Source: Cercospora beticola | Taxonomy: Eukaryota > Ascomycota > Dothideomycetes > Mycosphaerellales > Mycosphaerellaceae | Assembly: GCF_033473495.1 (NCBI RefSeq) | Contig: NC_088939.1 | Span: forward strand, 4,092,001-4,156,000 | DNA length: 64,000 bases | Direction: 5' to 3' | Notes under the pieces: model-generated | Databases searched by the model: none | Seen by the model: only the letters and a program-made list of their open reading frames with translations | Told to the model about the DNA's origin: nothing | In this document: piece by piece, positions 22,030 to 34,176 of the stretch | How the letters are laid out: each line of letters opens with the position of its first letter | How positions within the stretch are numbered: the first letter of the stretch is position 1 | Made by a program: the position numbers and the translations under genes

Positions 22030-25000
22030 ATGGTTTCTTCGAACACTCCTCTAAGGAGTCTGCTCCTCGGCTTATGGCTGAGCTATCCACTTCCTCTGAG
22101 CGCACAGGACAACTCAGCATGTCTTATTGTCTCGAGATTCATCCAGACTTACACCGTCCGCGAGCAAGCCGTATCGATTAACACCGATGTCCTCACAAAT
22201 ACTACATTCTACCCGATCCCTCAAGCGCCTGTCACGATCACCAATGCGCCGACAAGCATCAACGCAGTGTCCACTTTTCGATGGACCCAAGCAAACGTGC
22301 CCATGTCAATCATCAGTTCTCCATACGCGCCCTCTACAGCCCTTGCATACCCAAGTCTGGCACAGTCTGGAGCGATGTCCACACCATATCCTGATCTGGG
22401 CGACTACTATGTTATTGCAGCAATGGGCGCACGAGGAGCACAAAAGCGTCAGGCTGGCGGTGTAAGTGATGTGCACAACAAGTAGCATATAGAAGCTGAC
22501 ATGCAGTCAGACATATATCAACGGCAACGGCACAGTATCCAACGATTGTACAACAACGCCAATCTACCAAATCCGCAATGGCAGTCTCAGCGCTATCATC
22601 AATGGCGTAGCTTACACCTACTCCACTGAGCCTGGTGTGCCTTATCAGCTATTTATCCCATCGACTTCTCCTGGCACCATCCAGTCGACGTTCTCTCTCG
22701 CGCAGGCAGGTGAGCTTGTATGGATGAACACCGGCTTCGCAAGTGGTGAAGCTCAATTTTGTTCCATGAACAACGGAAGCATCTACGCAGTCTTCCAGGA
22801 TGGAGCGGCTCCACAAGGCTGTCTGAAGGTGCAGCTGACGCTGTTCTCGACGTCTTCTTGTGCTGGACTCATCTTGTCGACGATTGTTGGCGTACGTATC
22901 AAACTCGAGTGATGGAAGACACGTTGCTAAGACTCTTTTCTAGCCTACTGGTCCAACGGGTCCTACCGGTCCGACTGGTCCTACTGGTCCAACTGGTCCT
23001 ACAGGTATTTCCGGTGCTGTAGGAGCGACAGGTGCTACGGGTGCTTCAGGTGCCTCAGGCGCGGTAGGCGCTACTGGTGCTTCAGGTGCGGTTGGTGCCA
23101 CAGGTCCGACGGGTGTATCAGGTGCCGTCGGAGCCACTGGAGCCTCAGGAGCAGTCGGAGCCACTGGAGCCTCAGGTGCAGTTGGAGCCACTGGAGCGTC
23201 GGGTGCAGTTGGAGCGACTGGAGCGTCGGGAGCAGTCGGTGCCACTGGAGCCACAGGTCCAACGGGTGCATCAGGTGCGGTCGGAGCCACTGGAGCGTCA
23301 GGTGCAGTCGGAGCCACTGGCGCATCAGGAGCAGTGGGAGCCACTGGAGCCTCAGGAGCAGTCGGAGCCACTGGAGCCTCAGGAGCAGTTGGAGCCACCG
23401 GTGCATCGGGTGCAGTTGGAGCCACTGGAGCATCGGGAGCAGTCGGTGCCACTGGAGCCACTGGTCCAACGGGCGCATCAGGTGCGGTCGGAGCCACAGG
23501 TCCAACGGGTGTCTCAGGTGCCGTTGGAGCCACTGGAGCGTCAGGAGCAGTTGGAGCGACTGGTGCATCCGGAGCCGTCGGTGCTACTGGTGCTTCAGGC
23601 GCAGTCGGAGCCACAGGTCCAACAGGCGCATCGGGTGCAGTGGGCGCCACAGGAGGTAAGAGTCCAAGGCCCAGTTTTGATCGCCTTCGCTAACGTACTT
23701 TGTAGCATCTGGTGCAGTTGGAGCGACTGGTGCCTCAGGTGCTGTTGGTGCTACCGGTGCTTCAGGCGCTGTCGGAGCCACGGGTCCAACGGGTGCATCA
23801 GGCGCAGTAGGCGCTACAGGAGGTAAGAGTCCAATGCCCAGTTTTAATCGCACTCGCTAACAACTTTATAGCATCTGGTGCTGTCGGTGCTACCGGTGCC
23901 TCAGGTGCTGTCGGTGCCACTGGTGCTTCAGGCGCTGTCGGTGCTACCGGTGCTTCAGGAGCTGTCGGAGCAACTGGTGCTAGTGGTGCAGTGGGCGCCA
24001 CAGGCGGTAAGCATCAAACTTGGGAGCTTTGAGTTGTAGAGGCTAACGTGCTTCCAGCAACCGGTCCAGCTGGTCCTACCGGTGCTTCAGGTGCTGTCGG
24101 TGCTACCGGTGCCTCAGGAGCCGTCGGAGCTACTGGTGCTTCAGGAGCTGTCGGAGCAACTGGTGCTAGTGGTGCAGTGGGCGCCACAGGCGGTAAGAAT
24201 CAAGATTGAAGCTTGGGGTTGTAGAGGCTAACGTGCTTTACAGCGACCGGTCCAGCTGGCCCTACCGGTGCTTCAGGCGCTGTCGGTGCTACCGGTGCCT
24301 CAGGAGCTGTCGGAGCAACTGGTGCTAGTGGTGCCCCGGGAGCTACTGGAGCTTCTGGAGCAGTGGGCGCTACAGGAGGTAAGTCAGCTGAAGCACATGC
24401 TACAAGTGGTGCTTGCTAATATACTTCACAGCAACGGGTCCAACTGGTGCCTCAGGAGCCGTCGGAGTAAGTTCACATGTCAAGGAATATCGGTTCCGTT
24501 TCTAATGAGCGCGACAGGCCACTGGTGCTACCGGTGCTACCGGTGCTACCGGTGTCTCTGGAGCAGTCGGAGCTACTGGTCCTGCTGGATGTAAGTCTAC
24601 CAAGCTTGTGGTGTTGATGAGATCTCGCTGACATTTTGATAGCTGCTGGTGCCTCAGGAGCTGTCGGTGCAACTGGTTCTCGCGGAGTAAGTTACAGCCC
24701 CTTGCATAACATTGTACTGCTTAGCTAACATGACGATAGCCTTCAGGACGTAAGACCATCCTTTGCCCGTTCAGTGAGACGATACTAATTCCTCTGCGCA
24801 GCTTCTGGTCCTCCTGGCCCAACGCCTTCGGCCTACGCTCGATTCGGTTACCTAGGCTGCTTCGTACAGACGGGCAACAGCGGTTCGTCAACCGGACTCG
24901 CTCTGCCTATTTACGGAGGCTCGTACGCAAATGCAGCGGCCGCAGCCTGCAGAGATCTAGCCATCGCTGCAGCCGTCATCTATTACGAACTTGTCAACAC

Positions 25001-25264
25001 TGGATCATCAACAGTGGACTGCTTCTACGGCGACCAGATCACATACGTCACATCGTAAGTGAACATCACCCACATATTGACATGTGTTCACCAGACTGAC
25101 ATGAATCCAGGCAAACCGGTGGACTTGGACTGAATGGCGCAACGGGCGACGCAGGAGACAACAACTGTTATCCATGCAACGGAGGCCCGGTCCCTGGTTC
25201 GATTGCAGGAGCTTGCGGCAACCAGACAGTCGGGACTGCAGCAATTTATGCGCGAGCCTTCTAA
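22030..25264 (+). CDS. Secreted collagen-like Gly-X-Y protein with WSC-like C-terminal domain
   Basis: I resolve 13 exons: 22030-22461, 22511-22891, 22944-23655, 23706-23822, 23872-24006, 24058-24192, 24244-24378, 24432-24466, 24518-24590, 24643-24686, 24740-24749, 24802-25054 and 25111-25264, giving 871 residues in one frame. Residues 1-25 are a signal peptide ([15 protein letters not shown]). Residues about 26-271 form an N-terminal extracellular domain with Cys residues and sequons. A collagen-like tract of over 450 residues follows, built mainly from GAT-GAS-GAV triplets with GPT interruptions. The C-terminal 130 residues start with FGYLGCFVQ and contain [18 protein letters not shown] and GACGN, a spacing like WSC carbohydrate-binding domains. 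No membrane segment or GPI signal is visible at the C-terminus. A role at the cell surface or matrix is inferred. Boundaries of exons 8-12 are the least certain. Confidence 0.8.
22944..24686 (+). repeat. Collagen-like coding repeat array, 9-residue period, broken by introns
   Basis: The tract encodes tandem Gly-X-Y triplets with a dominant 27-nt unit (Gly-Ala-Thr, Gly-Ala-Ser, Gly-Ala-Val). The first exon of the array is uninterrupted for 712 nt; the rest is split by short introns into exons of 117, 135, 135 and 135 nt and then smaller pieces. Adjacent introns are also similar in sequence (23656-23705 with 23823-23871; 24007-24057 with 24193-24243), so some duplications copied exon plus intron. 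Confidence 0.85.
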
Positions 25265-26751
25265 GATATGTAGAAGCAGCAACGACGTTCCGGTGCCGAA
25301 TGTTGGATGTAGATATGCTATGCGGCTTACACACAAGCATAATTATTAGCGCTCATGTTGCCTTGCGCTTTCGGTACAACTTTCGGACGTGTTTCATGGT
25401 GCTCTGTTACAGCCATCTGATCTGATCTAATCGCTTCCGGCGACCCGCGAGTGACATGTTCGTTCTCGTCGGTGTTCTCAGCATGCCTTAGCCGCCTCCG
25501 TGGTCGTTCCAGCTCGTGCTCAATGTTGGAACCCTTGGTGAGTACCGTACGTTGCAGCTGACTGATCGAGTACAGCAGGTGAGGTTGAAAGCGCTTTGAC
25601 TCACGGCGCTTTTCCGTCCTGCTTCGTCATCAAGTCTTTGCCAACACTGCACAACCTGAAGTGTCTCACTTCGAACTCGCATCGCTCGGATCAGAGCACA
25701 CCAGAGTCCAGCCTGACCCGCTTCTTCCGCTGGTCAACTTACCGACACTTTGAAGTTACATCCGAAGTTCGGCACTGCAACAACGCCGCGCGCTATTCCG
25801 AACATGAAGCCATTCTGTCTCGCACGCGTGCTACTGCGCCGCAAGCCATCGTGTAGAGTGGACTTGATACTGCCTCACTCTGAACGAAACGACAAGGCTT
25901 GATGTGCCTGGGCCTTATCATGCAGGACCCATCCGGCGGCTGTTCCGCTCGTTTGGATCTTACCAAGCACATTCACACATTATTGCAACATGTCGCTTAC
26001 GACAGACAGAAGAGCTATCTTCCCGGTCACACATATGGAGCCTTGGCATCGGCCCACGTGGCGCTGTTCCAGCATAGCCCGTTGCTGTCGTTATCTCGCA
26101 CGCCAATTTGCGTGCGACCACCACTGGCAATGCAATTTTTTCTTCCTCAAGTGAAGCTCGCTTAAAAACTTTCGATCCACCGCCGACACTGCACTGCCAA
26201 CTTCTAGCCAGTCCAGACGCCGGTTTTCGGGGCCATTGGCATTCTGCCGAAGTTAAACATTCACCCAGGCTCAAGAGAGCATGCTCGTCCGGGCCTCACT
26301 CCCGAGATCAAGGCTAAGGTGACGACGGTATCGGCGCCAAGAGCTTCTGTCACACGCGCCATGCTCTCTTGGAACGTTTCTGACCACCTCCATCGGTCGA
26401 CATCGTCTGACGTTGACGAGCCTTACTGTTCGCCTGAGCACAGACCGACTGCTAGCGGGCTCGCTTTTGCTCCGGGCGAGACCTTTGATATCATTCTCTG
26501 CGACAAAGACGAACTGCTCGGCTTCGAAGCGGGTCAGCGACCGCATGCAGTAAGTACGCTCGAGACGACGCGGCGGTTTGCATCGACGAAGGTGAGACAC
26601 GAACGTCCACTCTGTTGGCCAAGCCGCCTAGAACGAGTAAGTACTTAGAAAGGTATATGGTTGCTCTTCCCAGTTTCCTTTCAAACTTTCGCCCGGTCCT
26701 TCTTCAGCGCGACAGGTTCGTGGCGAGTTTATTTACGATCAACGATACACG
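25265..26751. other. Intergenic, 1.5 kb
   Basis: No supported gene. The longest frames (26271-26600 minus and 26319-26648 plus) overlap each other on opposite strands and match nothing I know. The right end is the promoter of the FMN oxidase. No repeat was noticed. Confidence 0.45.
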
Positions 26752-27984
26752 ATGCAAATGATACTATCATCGCTGCTTGCGGCAGCTGGGCTTGCCTCTG
26801 CTGCTAGGCCGTGGCTGGAATTCCCAGACACTGGCGCAGTTGAACAGTTTGGCACACTCGAAGAAGGAGGTGCATTGCCCAATGTTTCCGATGTTGTTGG
26901 GTTGCCAGATTTCGATTACCTAGCTGGAGAGTATATGAGCTTGATGAATTATACCTACTATCGCAATGGCGCTGCAGGCGAATGGAGCTATCGGAATAAC
27001 CTGGAGATCTTCCAGCGCATGCGCTTCAGGCCGAGGGTGATGACGATGGTCGACAACATTGAAGATTCCTTGCCGACGACAATTCTGGGCTACAACTTCT
27101 CAGCTCCATTTTTCATCTCACCATGTAAGACCATCTCAGCTCGGAAGCTTCCCGAGTGAAGACAATTGCTAATGCATGCGAAAGGTGCACGTGCAGGCTA
27201 CGCAGGCCCATGGGGCGAGACCGGTATCATGAGAGGTGCCGGCCGGGAGAACGTTCTGTACCAAGTCAGCGATTTCTCATCATCGACCAAGCAGGAAATC
27301 GCCGACGCACGCGCAGAAGGACAAGTCGCCTTCCTACAGCTCTACATCGACCCAAGCAACGACACCTCCATCATCGAGCAAATCCGTGAAGCCGAGGAGC
27401 TTGACTTCAAGGCCATCATCCTGACTGTCGACTCCGCCGCAGATGGAAACCGTCACCGCGCCGTTCGCTTCGGTGTCGGCAGCGCCGATAGCAGTTACTC
27501 CTCCATCACCTGGGAGAAGTACGAGTGGATGCGCAACCAAACAGACCTACCAATCGTGCCAAAGGGCGTTCAAACAGTTGAAGATGCCCTCCTCGCCGTA
27601 GAGCACAACGTCCCAGCTCTCTTCCTGTCCAACCACGGCGGTCGCCAAGTCGACGGATCCCCATCAGCCTTCGAAGTCGCATTGGAGATCTACCAAGAAG
27701 CACCACAAATCTTCAACCAGACTGAAGTCTTCGCAGACGGTGGCGTCCGTTACGGCGCAGATGTCGTTAAGCTGTTGGCTCTTGGTGTCAAAGCTGTGGG
27801 TATTGGCAGGCCATTCATGTTTGCTAACATCTACCCCAACGGCACTGGCGTAGAGAGAGCGATTCAGATCATGAAGCGAGAGGTGGCGATTGATGCTGCG
27901 AATGTCGGTATTGCGGATCTGAAGAACATTAGCCCCAATGTTTTGGACTGGAAGAGATTCCCGACCTGGGCGCAGGGCTCGTAG
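26752..27984 (+). CDS. Secreted FMN-dependent alpha-hydroxy-acid oxidase/dehydrogenase
   Basis: Two exons, 26752-27124 and 27185-27984, with a 60-nt intron, give 390 residues. The junction restores ISPCARAGY, the first strand of the TIM barrel. Family hallmarks are present: LTVDSAADGNR, the active-site SNHGGRQ with His275 as the catalytic base, and FADGGVRYGADVVKLLALGVKAVGIGRPF split over the FMN phosphate-binding loops. Family members oxidise L-2-hydroxy acids such as lactate, glycolate or mandelate with FMN; the substrate here is open. Unlike the peroxisomal or mitochondrial relatives, it starts with a hydrophobic leader ending near SAARP and has seven N-glycosylation sequons, so export is likely. 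No heme (cytochrome b5) domain is present, so it is not a cytochrome b2. Confidence 0.88.
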
Positions 27985-28408
27985 GAACCATGATTGATGA
28001 TGTCGGTGGAACTTCTTGATATCAGCGCCTACTTGTAGGCAGCGAGTTTGCTTCTTGTACATATTTGTGTGTGACGGAATTGGTATATCGACAGATACTT
28101 ACGAAGCCATGTCTTGATGCCAATGATCCGACTCTGTACCATTACCTGCGTTCCATCCTCACACAAACTGTGCCAAAACTGAGAGATTGGCTGAGAGTGG
28201 CAAGGTATTACACCAAGTATATCGCGCTTTGCACACAAAACTAAAATACAGGTGCGGAAGGTTTTTGTTCGCAGAACTGTCTGCCGTGCGCTCAACGCCG
28301 AGTGATGAAGATGCACAGGCTCTCTTCGCCGCCTCTTCTTTCCTCGCATACATAGAAACATCCACATGAAACTCGTTCTGTCCTTTGTCGCATTCCTCCT
28401 CAACCTCC
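27985..28408. other. Convergent 3' intergenic region between the FMN oxidase and TOM70
   Basis: About 420 bp between two stop codons. An open frame runs from TOM70 exon 1 into this area if the intron is ignored, but its predicted tail is low-complexity and unlike Tom70. The region probably holds both 3' UTRs. Confidence 0.5.
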
Positions 28409-30389
<1,981 letters not shown>

Positions 30390-30905
30390 GGTGGAAGGTC
30401 AGCCCGAGACGCGGTTTGGACGTGCGTAGGGCGTGGATGGCAGTGGATGGGATGGATGGATGCAGCGCGCGGCGCGATGAATTCGAAGTCAATGTCCGCT
30501 CGAACTTCGACGACCTCAAACAAGCTTACTCCCGAGACGCCCGACAGGCTGATGTCACAGCGCCGACCGCTCCACCAAATTCTGATGGAAGCTCTCGTCA
30601 AATGCCAGTGACCACTTCCACCGCAACCATGTCGATGACACGACCACGCCTTCAGCCGCTTGTGTCGTGCTCCCGCTGCTCCATGTATCGGCGGCATCTC
30701 CCTCGCGTGCGCCAGTACACGAATCTCTCCTGAGCAGCATTCAATGAGGGCCGGCTGCTCTGCTCGGGAGTCATCTTGCGTTCTGTGGTCTGAGCTCAGG
30801 TACCACATTGTATGACTGTCCGCGGCATACTCCTTGTGTTCGAGCAAGAAGAATCCTTCAGGACTCCCTACCATATACAGTCGTACATATTCTGCAAATG
30901 GCAAG
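30390..30905. promoter_or_regulatory. Bidirectional promoter region, TOM70 and aminodeoxychorismate-lyase-like gene
   Basis: 516 bp separate the two divergent ATGs. Short frames here overlap on both strands and have no family support. No specific binding site was assigned. Confidence 0.4.
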
Positions 30906-31757
30906 ATGAGCGGCCACTTCGGCGATACTCCTGCGCAAGGCATCGATGGTCGACCTTTCGACCCGCCTCAAGGCATAGATGGCGACGAGCCGTATGTCTA
31001 CACAAGCATTCGCTACGACAGAAGGTTGCCACAGTCGGCAAAGAATACAGCAGCATCCTGCGGTACGGCATGCTCCTTCTACATGCTGGAACATCACTGG
31101 ACAAGGCTACAAATCGCCAAGTGGAGTACCTTCTTTTTCGCCGACGATAGGCCTCGACCCAATTCAGGCGGTCCTACCGTACTGCTCAACACTCTCTCAC
31201 GCGCCGTGAAGCAGTGGCATGAGCAACACCCTAATGAACAGCCGGAGGCGCTGAGGATAAAATTACGGATCTATGTTGGAGGCAGGATGACGACTGAAAT
31301 CTTTCATCCGCTCAGACCGATCTCCATGGAATCCCTGTTTCCCAAGTCTTTCCCAGTCAAACCCAGCTTCCCCATCGAGTGGACAATTGTGCTTGACAAG
31401 GAGCCCACGGAGCCGTCCGAGGGCACAATGTACAAGACAAACGATCGATCTTCCTACGGCCGTGCTCGAGCTGCAGCACAGATCCTGACCTATCAAATCC
31501 CAAGAGAGGTGTTACTCTATACGCCTGAGAAGAATGTGCTCGATGGGTCGATTTGTACGCCATACTTCTTTCGCAACGGTCAGTGGGTCACACCAGAAGC
31601 ATCAGCTGGTGGCCTGCAAGGCACGACGCGACGGTGGGCTCTGGAGCAGAAACTCTGCGTCGAGGGGGACGTATCGATCGATAGCTTCCAGGATGGAGAG
31701 ACTGTGTGGCTCAGCAATGCCGTGCGAGGGTACTTTCCTGCAATGTTTAAGAAGTGA
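30906..31757 (+). CDS. Aminotransferase class IV protein, aminodeoxychorismate lyase (Abz2)-like
   Basis: Intronless, 283 residues from the ATG at 30906; the longer frame begins with a TTG. The C-terminal half carries the class IV aminotransferase / 4-amino-4-deoxychorismate lyase pattern: a KTNDRSSYGRAR segment, DGSICTPYFFRNGQWVTP, GGLQGTTRRWAL and a final DGETVWLSNAVRGYFPA. These fit fungal Abz2-type enzymes that split 4-amino-4-deoxychorismate into p-aminobenzoate and pyruvate with PLP, for folate synthesis. The N-terminal half is divergent, as in yeast Abz2. I could not identify the PLP lysine with certainty, so a related class IV aminotransferase role remains possible. No targeting signal is apparent. 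Confidence 0.65.
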   Translation: MSGHFGDTPAQGIDGRPFDPPQGIDGDEPYVYTSIRYDRRLPQSAKNTAASCGTACSFYMLEHHWTRLQIAKWSTFFFADDRPRPNSGGPTVLLNTLSRAVKQWHEQHPNEQPEALRIKLRIYVGGRMTTEIFHPLRPISMESLFPKSFPVKPSFPIEWTIVLDKEPTEPSEGTMYKTNDRSSYGRARAAAQILTYQIPREVLLYTPEKNVLDGSICTPYFFRNGQWVTPEASAGGLQGTTRRWALEQKLCVEGDVSIDSFQDGETVWLSNAVRGYFPAMFKK

Positions 31758-32260
31758 TTTTCATCCATGAGCGCAGACGATGTGAGCCAATCTTGCGTTT
31801 GGGTACCGGCGCCACACCGCGGCCACCAATCTTGGACCCGTGGCCAGCTACCTCCTAATGCTACACAAGCCGCTCACTTCTTGGCAACAACGACAGCGCT
31901 CACGACCGGCAACACTCGTGTGCCTTTCCTTGAAGTCACTGTTCGTGCGGTTCGGCGATTCTAGGCTCGATGCCGTGGTCAGTGGACACCACTCATAGCA
32001 TGCAGGGTTCTCGCATTCATCAGCGCTGCAAATGCATGCCACACGGCACAAGTTGTTTCGCCAAGCAACGCTAGATCCTTCAGAAGTCCACAAACAGAAC
32101 CCGCGTGTTCGCTGCCTCCGCCTTGTTATAGACACTGAAATAGATGATGAAGTTTCCGCCAATCTGCGAAACACGTCAACACGACTAGAATCCATTCTTC
32201 GTCCTCAACCGTTCTTTGAAGATCACTCTCGCTCGCGATCGCCTCACACTCTTTCTACGC
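31758..32260. other. Intergenic, about 500 bp
   Basis: No supported gene. The region should contain the 3' UTR of the lyase-like gene and the promoter of the GH76 gene. Frames here are short and conflict across strands. Confidence 0.45.
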
Positions 32261-33721
32261 ATGCAGACGCGCTTGAAACGCAACATGCGCGTCTTCACAT
32301 TCGCCAGTCTGCTGCTGGCAGCGAACTTCACTTCTGCGATCGAGCTGGACCTCGAGAATGAAGATTCCATCGTCAGCGCCGGCAGGACTATCGTCGAACA
32401 CATCTTCACAATCTACAAGGGCAACGAGACAGGCGAGATTCCCGGATTGCTGCCTGACCCCTACTACTGGTGGCATGCAGGCCTAATGTTCGACTCACTC
32501 ATCAACTACTGGGCGGTATCTGGCGATCGAGACCTCACGGATGTCGTCTCTCAAGGTCTTGCCTTCCAAGTCGGTCCAGACAACAACTACATGCCGCCGA
32601 ACCAAAGCAAGTCATTGGGGAATGATGACATGGCTTTTTGGGCATCAGCCGCACTCACCGCGGCGGAATTGGGCCTCCCTCAGCCTCAGGGCTTCAATGT
32701 GTCATGGTTACAGCTAGCGGAGAACACCTTCAACTCCATAGTCGTGCGATGGGATACGGAGACGTGTGGTGGCGGCCTAAAATGGCAGATCTTCAGCTTC
32801 AACAACGGCTACAACTACAAAAACAGTGTTTCTACCTTGACCTTCGCTCAACTGGGCGCTCGACTAGCGCGCTTCACTGGAAACACTACATACAGCGACT
32901 GGGCCGCCAGATCCCTCACATGGCTCCAAGAAGTCGGTCTCTTCGAGCTCCCATCTGGACAAGAGGGCAGCGAAGCTTCCACCGCCTCTAACAGAGTCGC
33001 GATTTACGATGGCACCGACGACTTAACCAATTGTAGCGAAATCAATCACATTGAATGGACCCAAAACGCCGGTCTTCTGCTCTCCACAAGCGCATATGCC
33101 TCCAATGCGACGGGTGGCACTCGAACATGGTCGGCATATTCGTTTGCTGGACTCGTCTACGCAAATACCTTCTTCGCTGGTTCAGAAGACGATAGTACTC
33201 GAGGAATCATCACCGAGCCTGCTTGTATTCCAACCGAAAATTGCAACGTTGACCAAATCGCTTTCCGTACATTACTGGCGCGTGGACTGGCGAGGACGAG
33301 AGATTTGACATTGAACTCAAATACGACATCTAGTGAGGGAGACAGTACGACGTATGACACAATCAACAGAATTCTACGGAATTCGGCCCTGGCTGCGGCG
33401 AGGTCTTGTACAGGTGGTGAGAGCGGAAATGTATGTGGTTTGGATTGGAGAAGCGAGAGTTTCGATGGAAATGAGGGGATTGGAGAGGATTTAGCTGCTT
33501 TGGAGGTCATTTTGGGGAATTTGCCACGGAGACAATTTGCGACTGAGAATGAGACGGTGAATGGTAGTGGTAATGGCACCCTGGGAGCTGGTTCGAACGC
33601 TGGAGGGAATAATGGCACTCAGGTTCAGGCGCAAGGCGGAGAGAACGTGGCTTCAGGACTGAGACTCCCCACGTTCGTGCTCGCTACTTTGATGGCTGGT
33701 GCTGTTGCTGTGCTGTTGTAG
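32261..33721 (+). CDS. GPI-anchored GH76 alpha-1,6-mannanase-like cell-wall protein (DFG5/DCW1 family)
   Basis: Single exon, 486 residues from the ATG at 32261; an in-frame ATG at 32285 would place the signal peptide (RVFTFASLLLAANFTSA) right at the start and may be the true one. The GH76 fold is supported by YYWWHAGLMFDSLINYW near the N-terminus and by GNDDMAFW, whose adjacent Asp122-Asp123 are the family's catalytic pair. Further family blocks are TCGGGLKWQI and NYKNSVS. The C-terminus has a Ser/Gly/Asn-rich spacer followed by a hydrophobic tail (FVLATLMAGAVAVLL) typical of a GPI-attachment signal. Dfg5/Dcw1 proteins are thought to cross-link GPI mannoproteins into the wall glucan. Many sequons support passage through the ER. 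Confidence 0.9.
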   Translation: MQTRLKRNMRVFTFASLLLAANFTSAIELDLENEDSIVSAGRTIVEHIFTIYKGNETGEIPGLLPDPYYWWHAGLMFDSLINYWAVSGDRDLTDVVSQGLAFQVGPDNNYMPPNQSKSLGNDDMAFWASAALTAAELGLPQPQGFNVSWLQLAENTFNSIVVRWDTETCGGGLKWQIFSFNNGYNYKNSVSTLTFAQLGARLARFTGNTTYSDWAARSLTWLQEVGLFELPSGQEGSEASTASNRVAIYDGTDDLTNCSEINHIEWTQNAGLLLSTSAYASNATGGTRTWSAYSFAGLVYANTFFAGSEDDSTRGIITEPACIPTENCNVDQIAFRTLLARGLARTRDLTLNSNTTSSEGDSTTYDTINRILRNSALAAARSCTGGESGNVCGLDWRSESFDGNEGIGEDLAALEVILGNLPRRQFATENETVNGSGNGTLGAGSNAGGNNGTQVQAQGGENVASGLRLPTFVLATLMAGAVAVLL

Positions 33722-34176
33722 GTGTTGCGCAGAGTCAAGAAAGGATTCCCAAGCAACTCAAGCATCATTGAGAGTTGGTCTGCACATCGGCCTCTGTGTT
33801 CCATGTTTCCTGTGGTCATACGCATGTTATAGCAATAAGCGTAATTAGAGTAGGCCTAGCGAATTATGCACGCAGACCAATTTCTAGGTATGAACCAAGA
33901 AACATTGGTTTACCCGCCATAAGTTGGGACGGCCCCGAAGCATGCTGCTGAAGAAGCAGCAGCATGCCAGTGGGACCCTTACACTGCCTACCATCACGGC
34001 GTCGCACCCGTCTACCAGAGTGCAGTATACAGCTTGAAAAGGATAGCATGGGTTGAAGCTGGAAGAAATTCTGATTCCGAAATGGCTTATGGGCGGATGA
34101 GCACAATTTTCAGAGGTAATGTACAAATGTGCAGAGTACTCTCCCGATGAGTATGCAAATCTATAATGCGCATCTT
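33722..34176. other. Convergent 3' region between the GH76 gene and uL22m
   Basis: About 455 bp between stop codons, with only short frames. It probably contains the two 3' UTRs. Confidence 0.45.

Noticed and set aside
22940..23650. Minus-strand 236-codon frame encoding [11 protein letters not shown] repeats
   Set aside because: It is the reverse complement of the collagen repeat; repeats with a 27-nt period keep several frames open by composition alone.
22944..24686. Repeat array as a CRISPR or minisatellite only
   Set aside because: The units are directly adjacent, code for Gly-X-Y in one frame across introns, and lack spacers.
26319..26648. Plus-strand 109-codon frame before the FMN oxidase
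   Set aside because: Overlaps an antisense frame of the same length (26271-26600), shows no known domain and has no supporting context.
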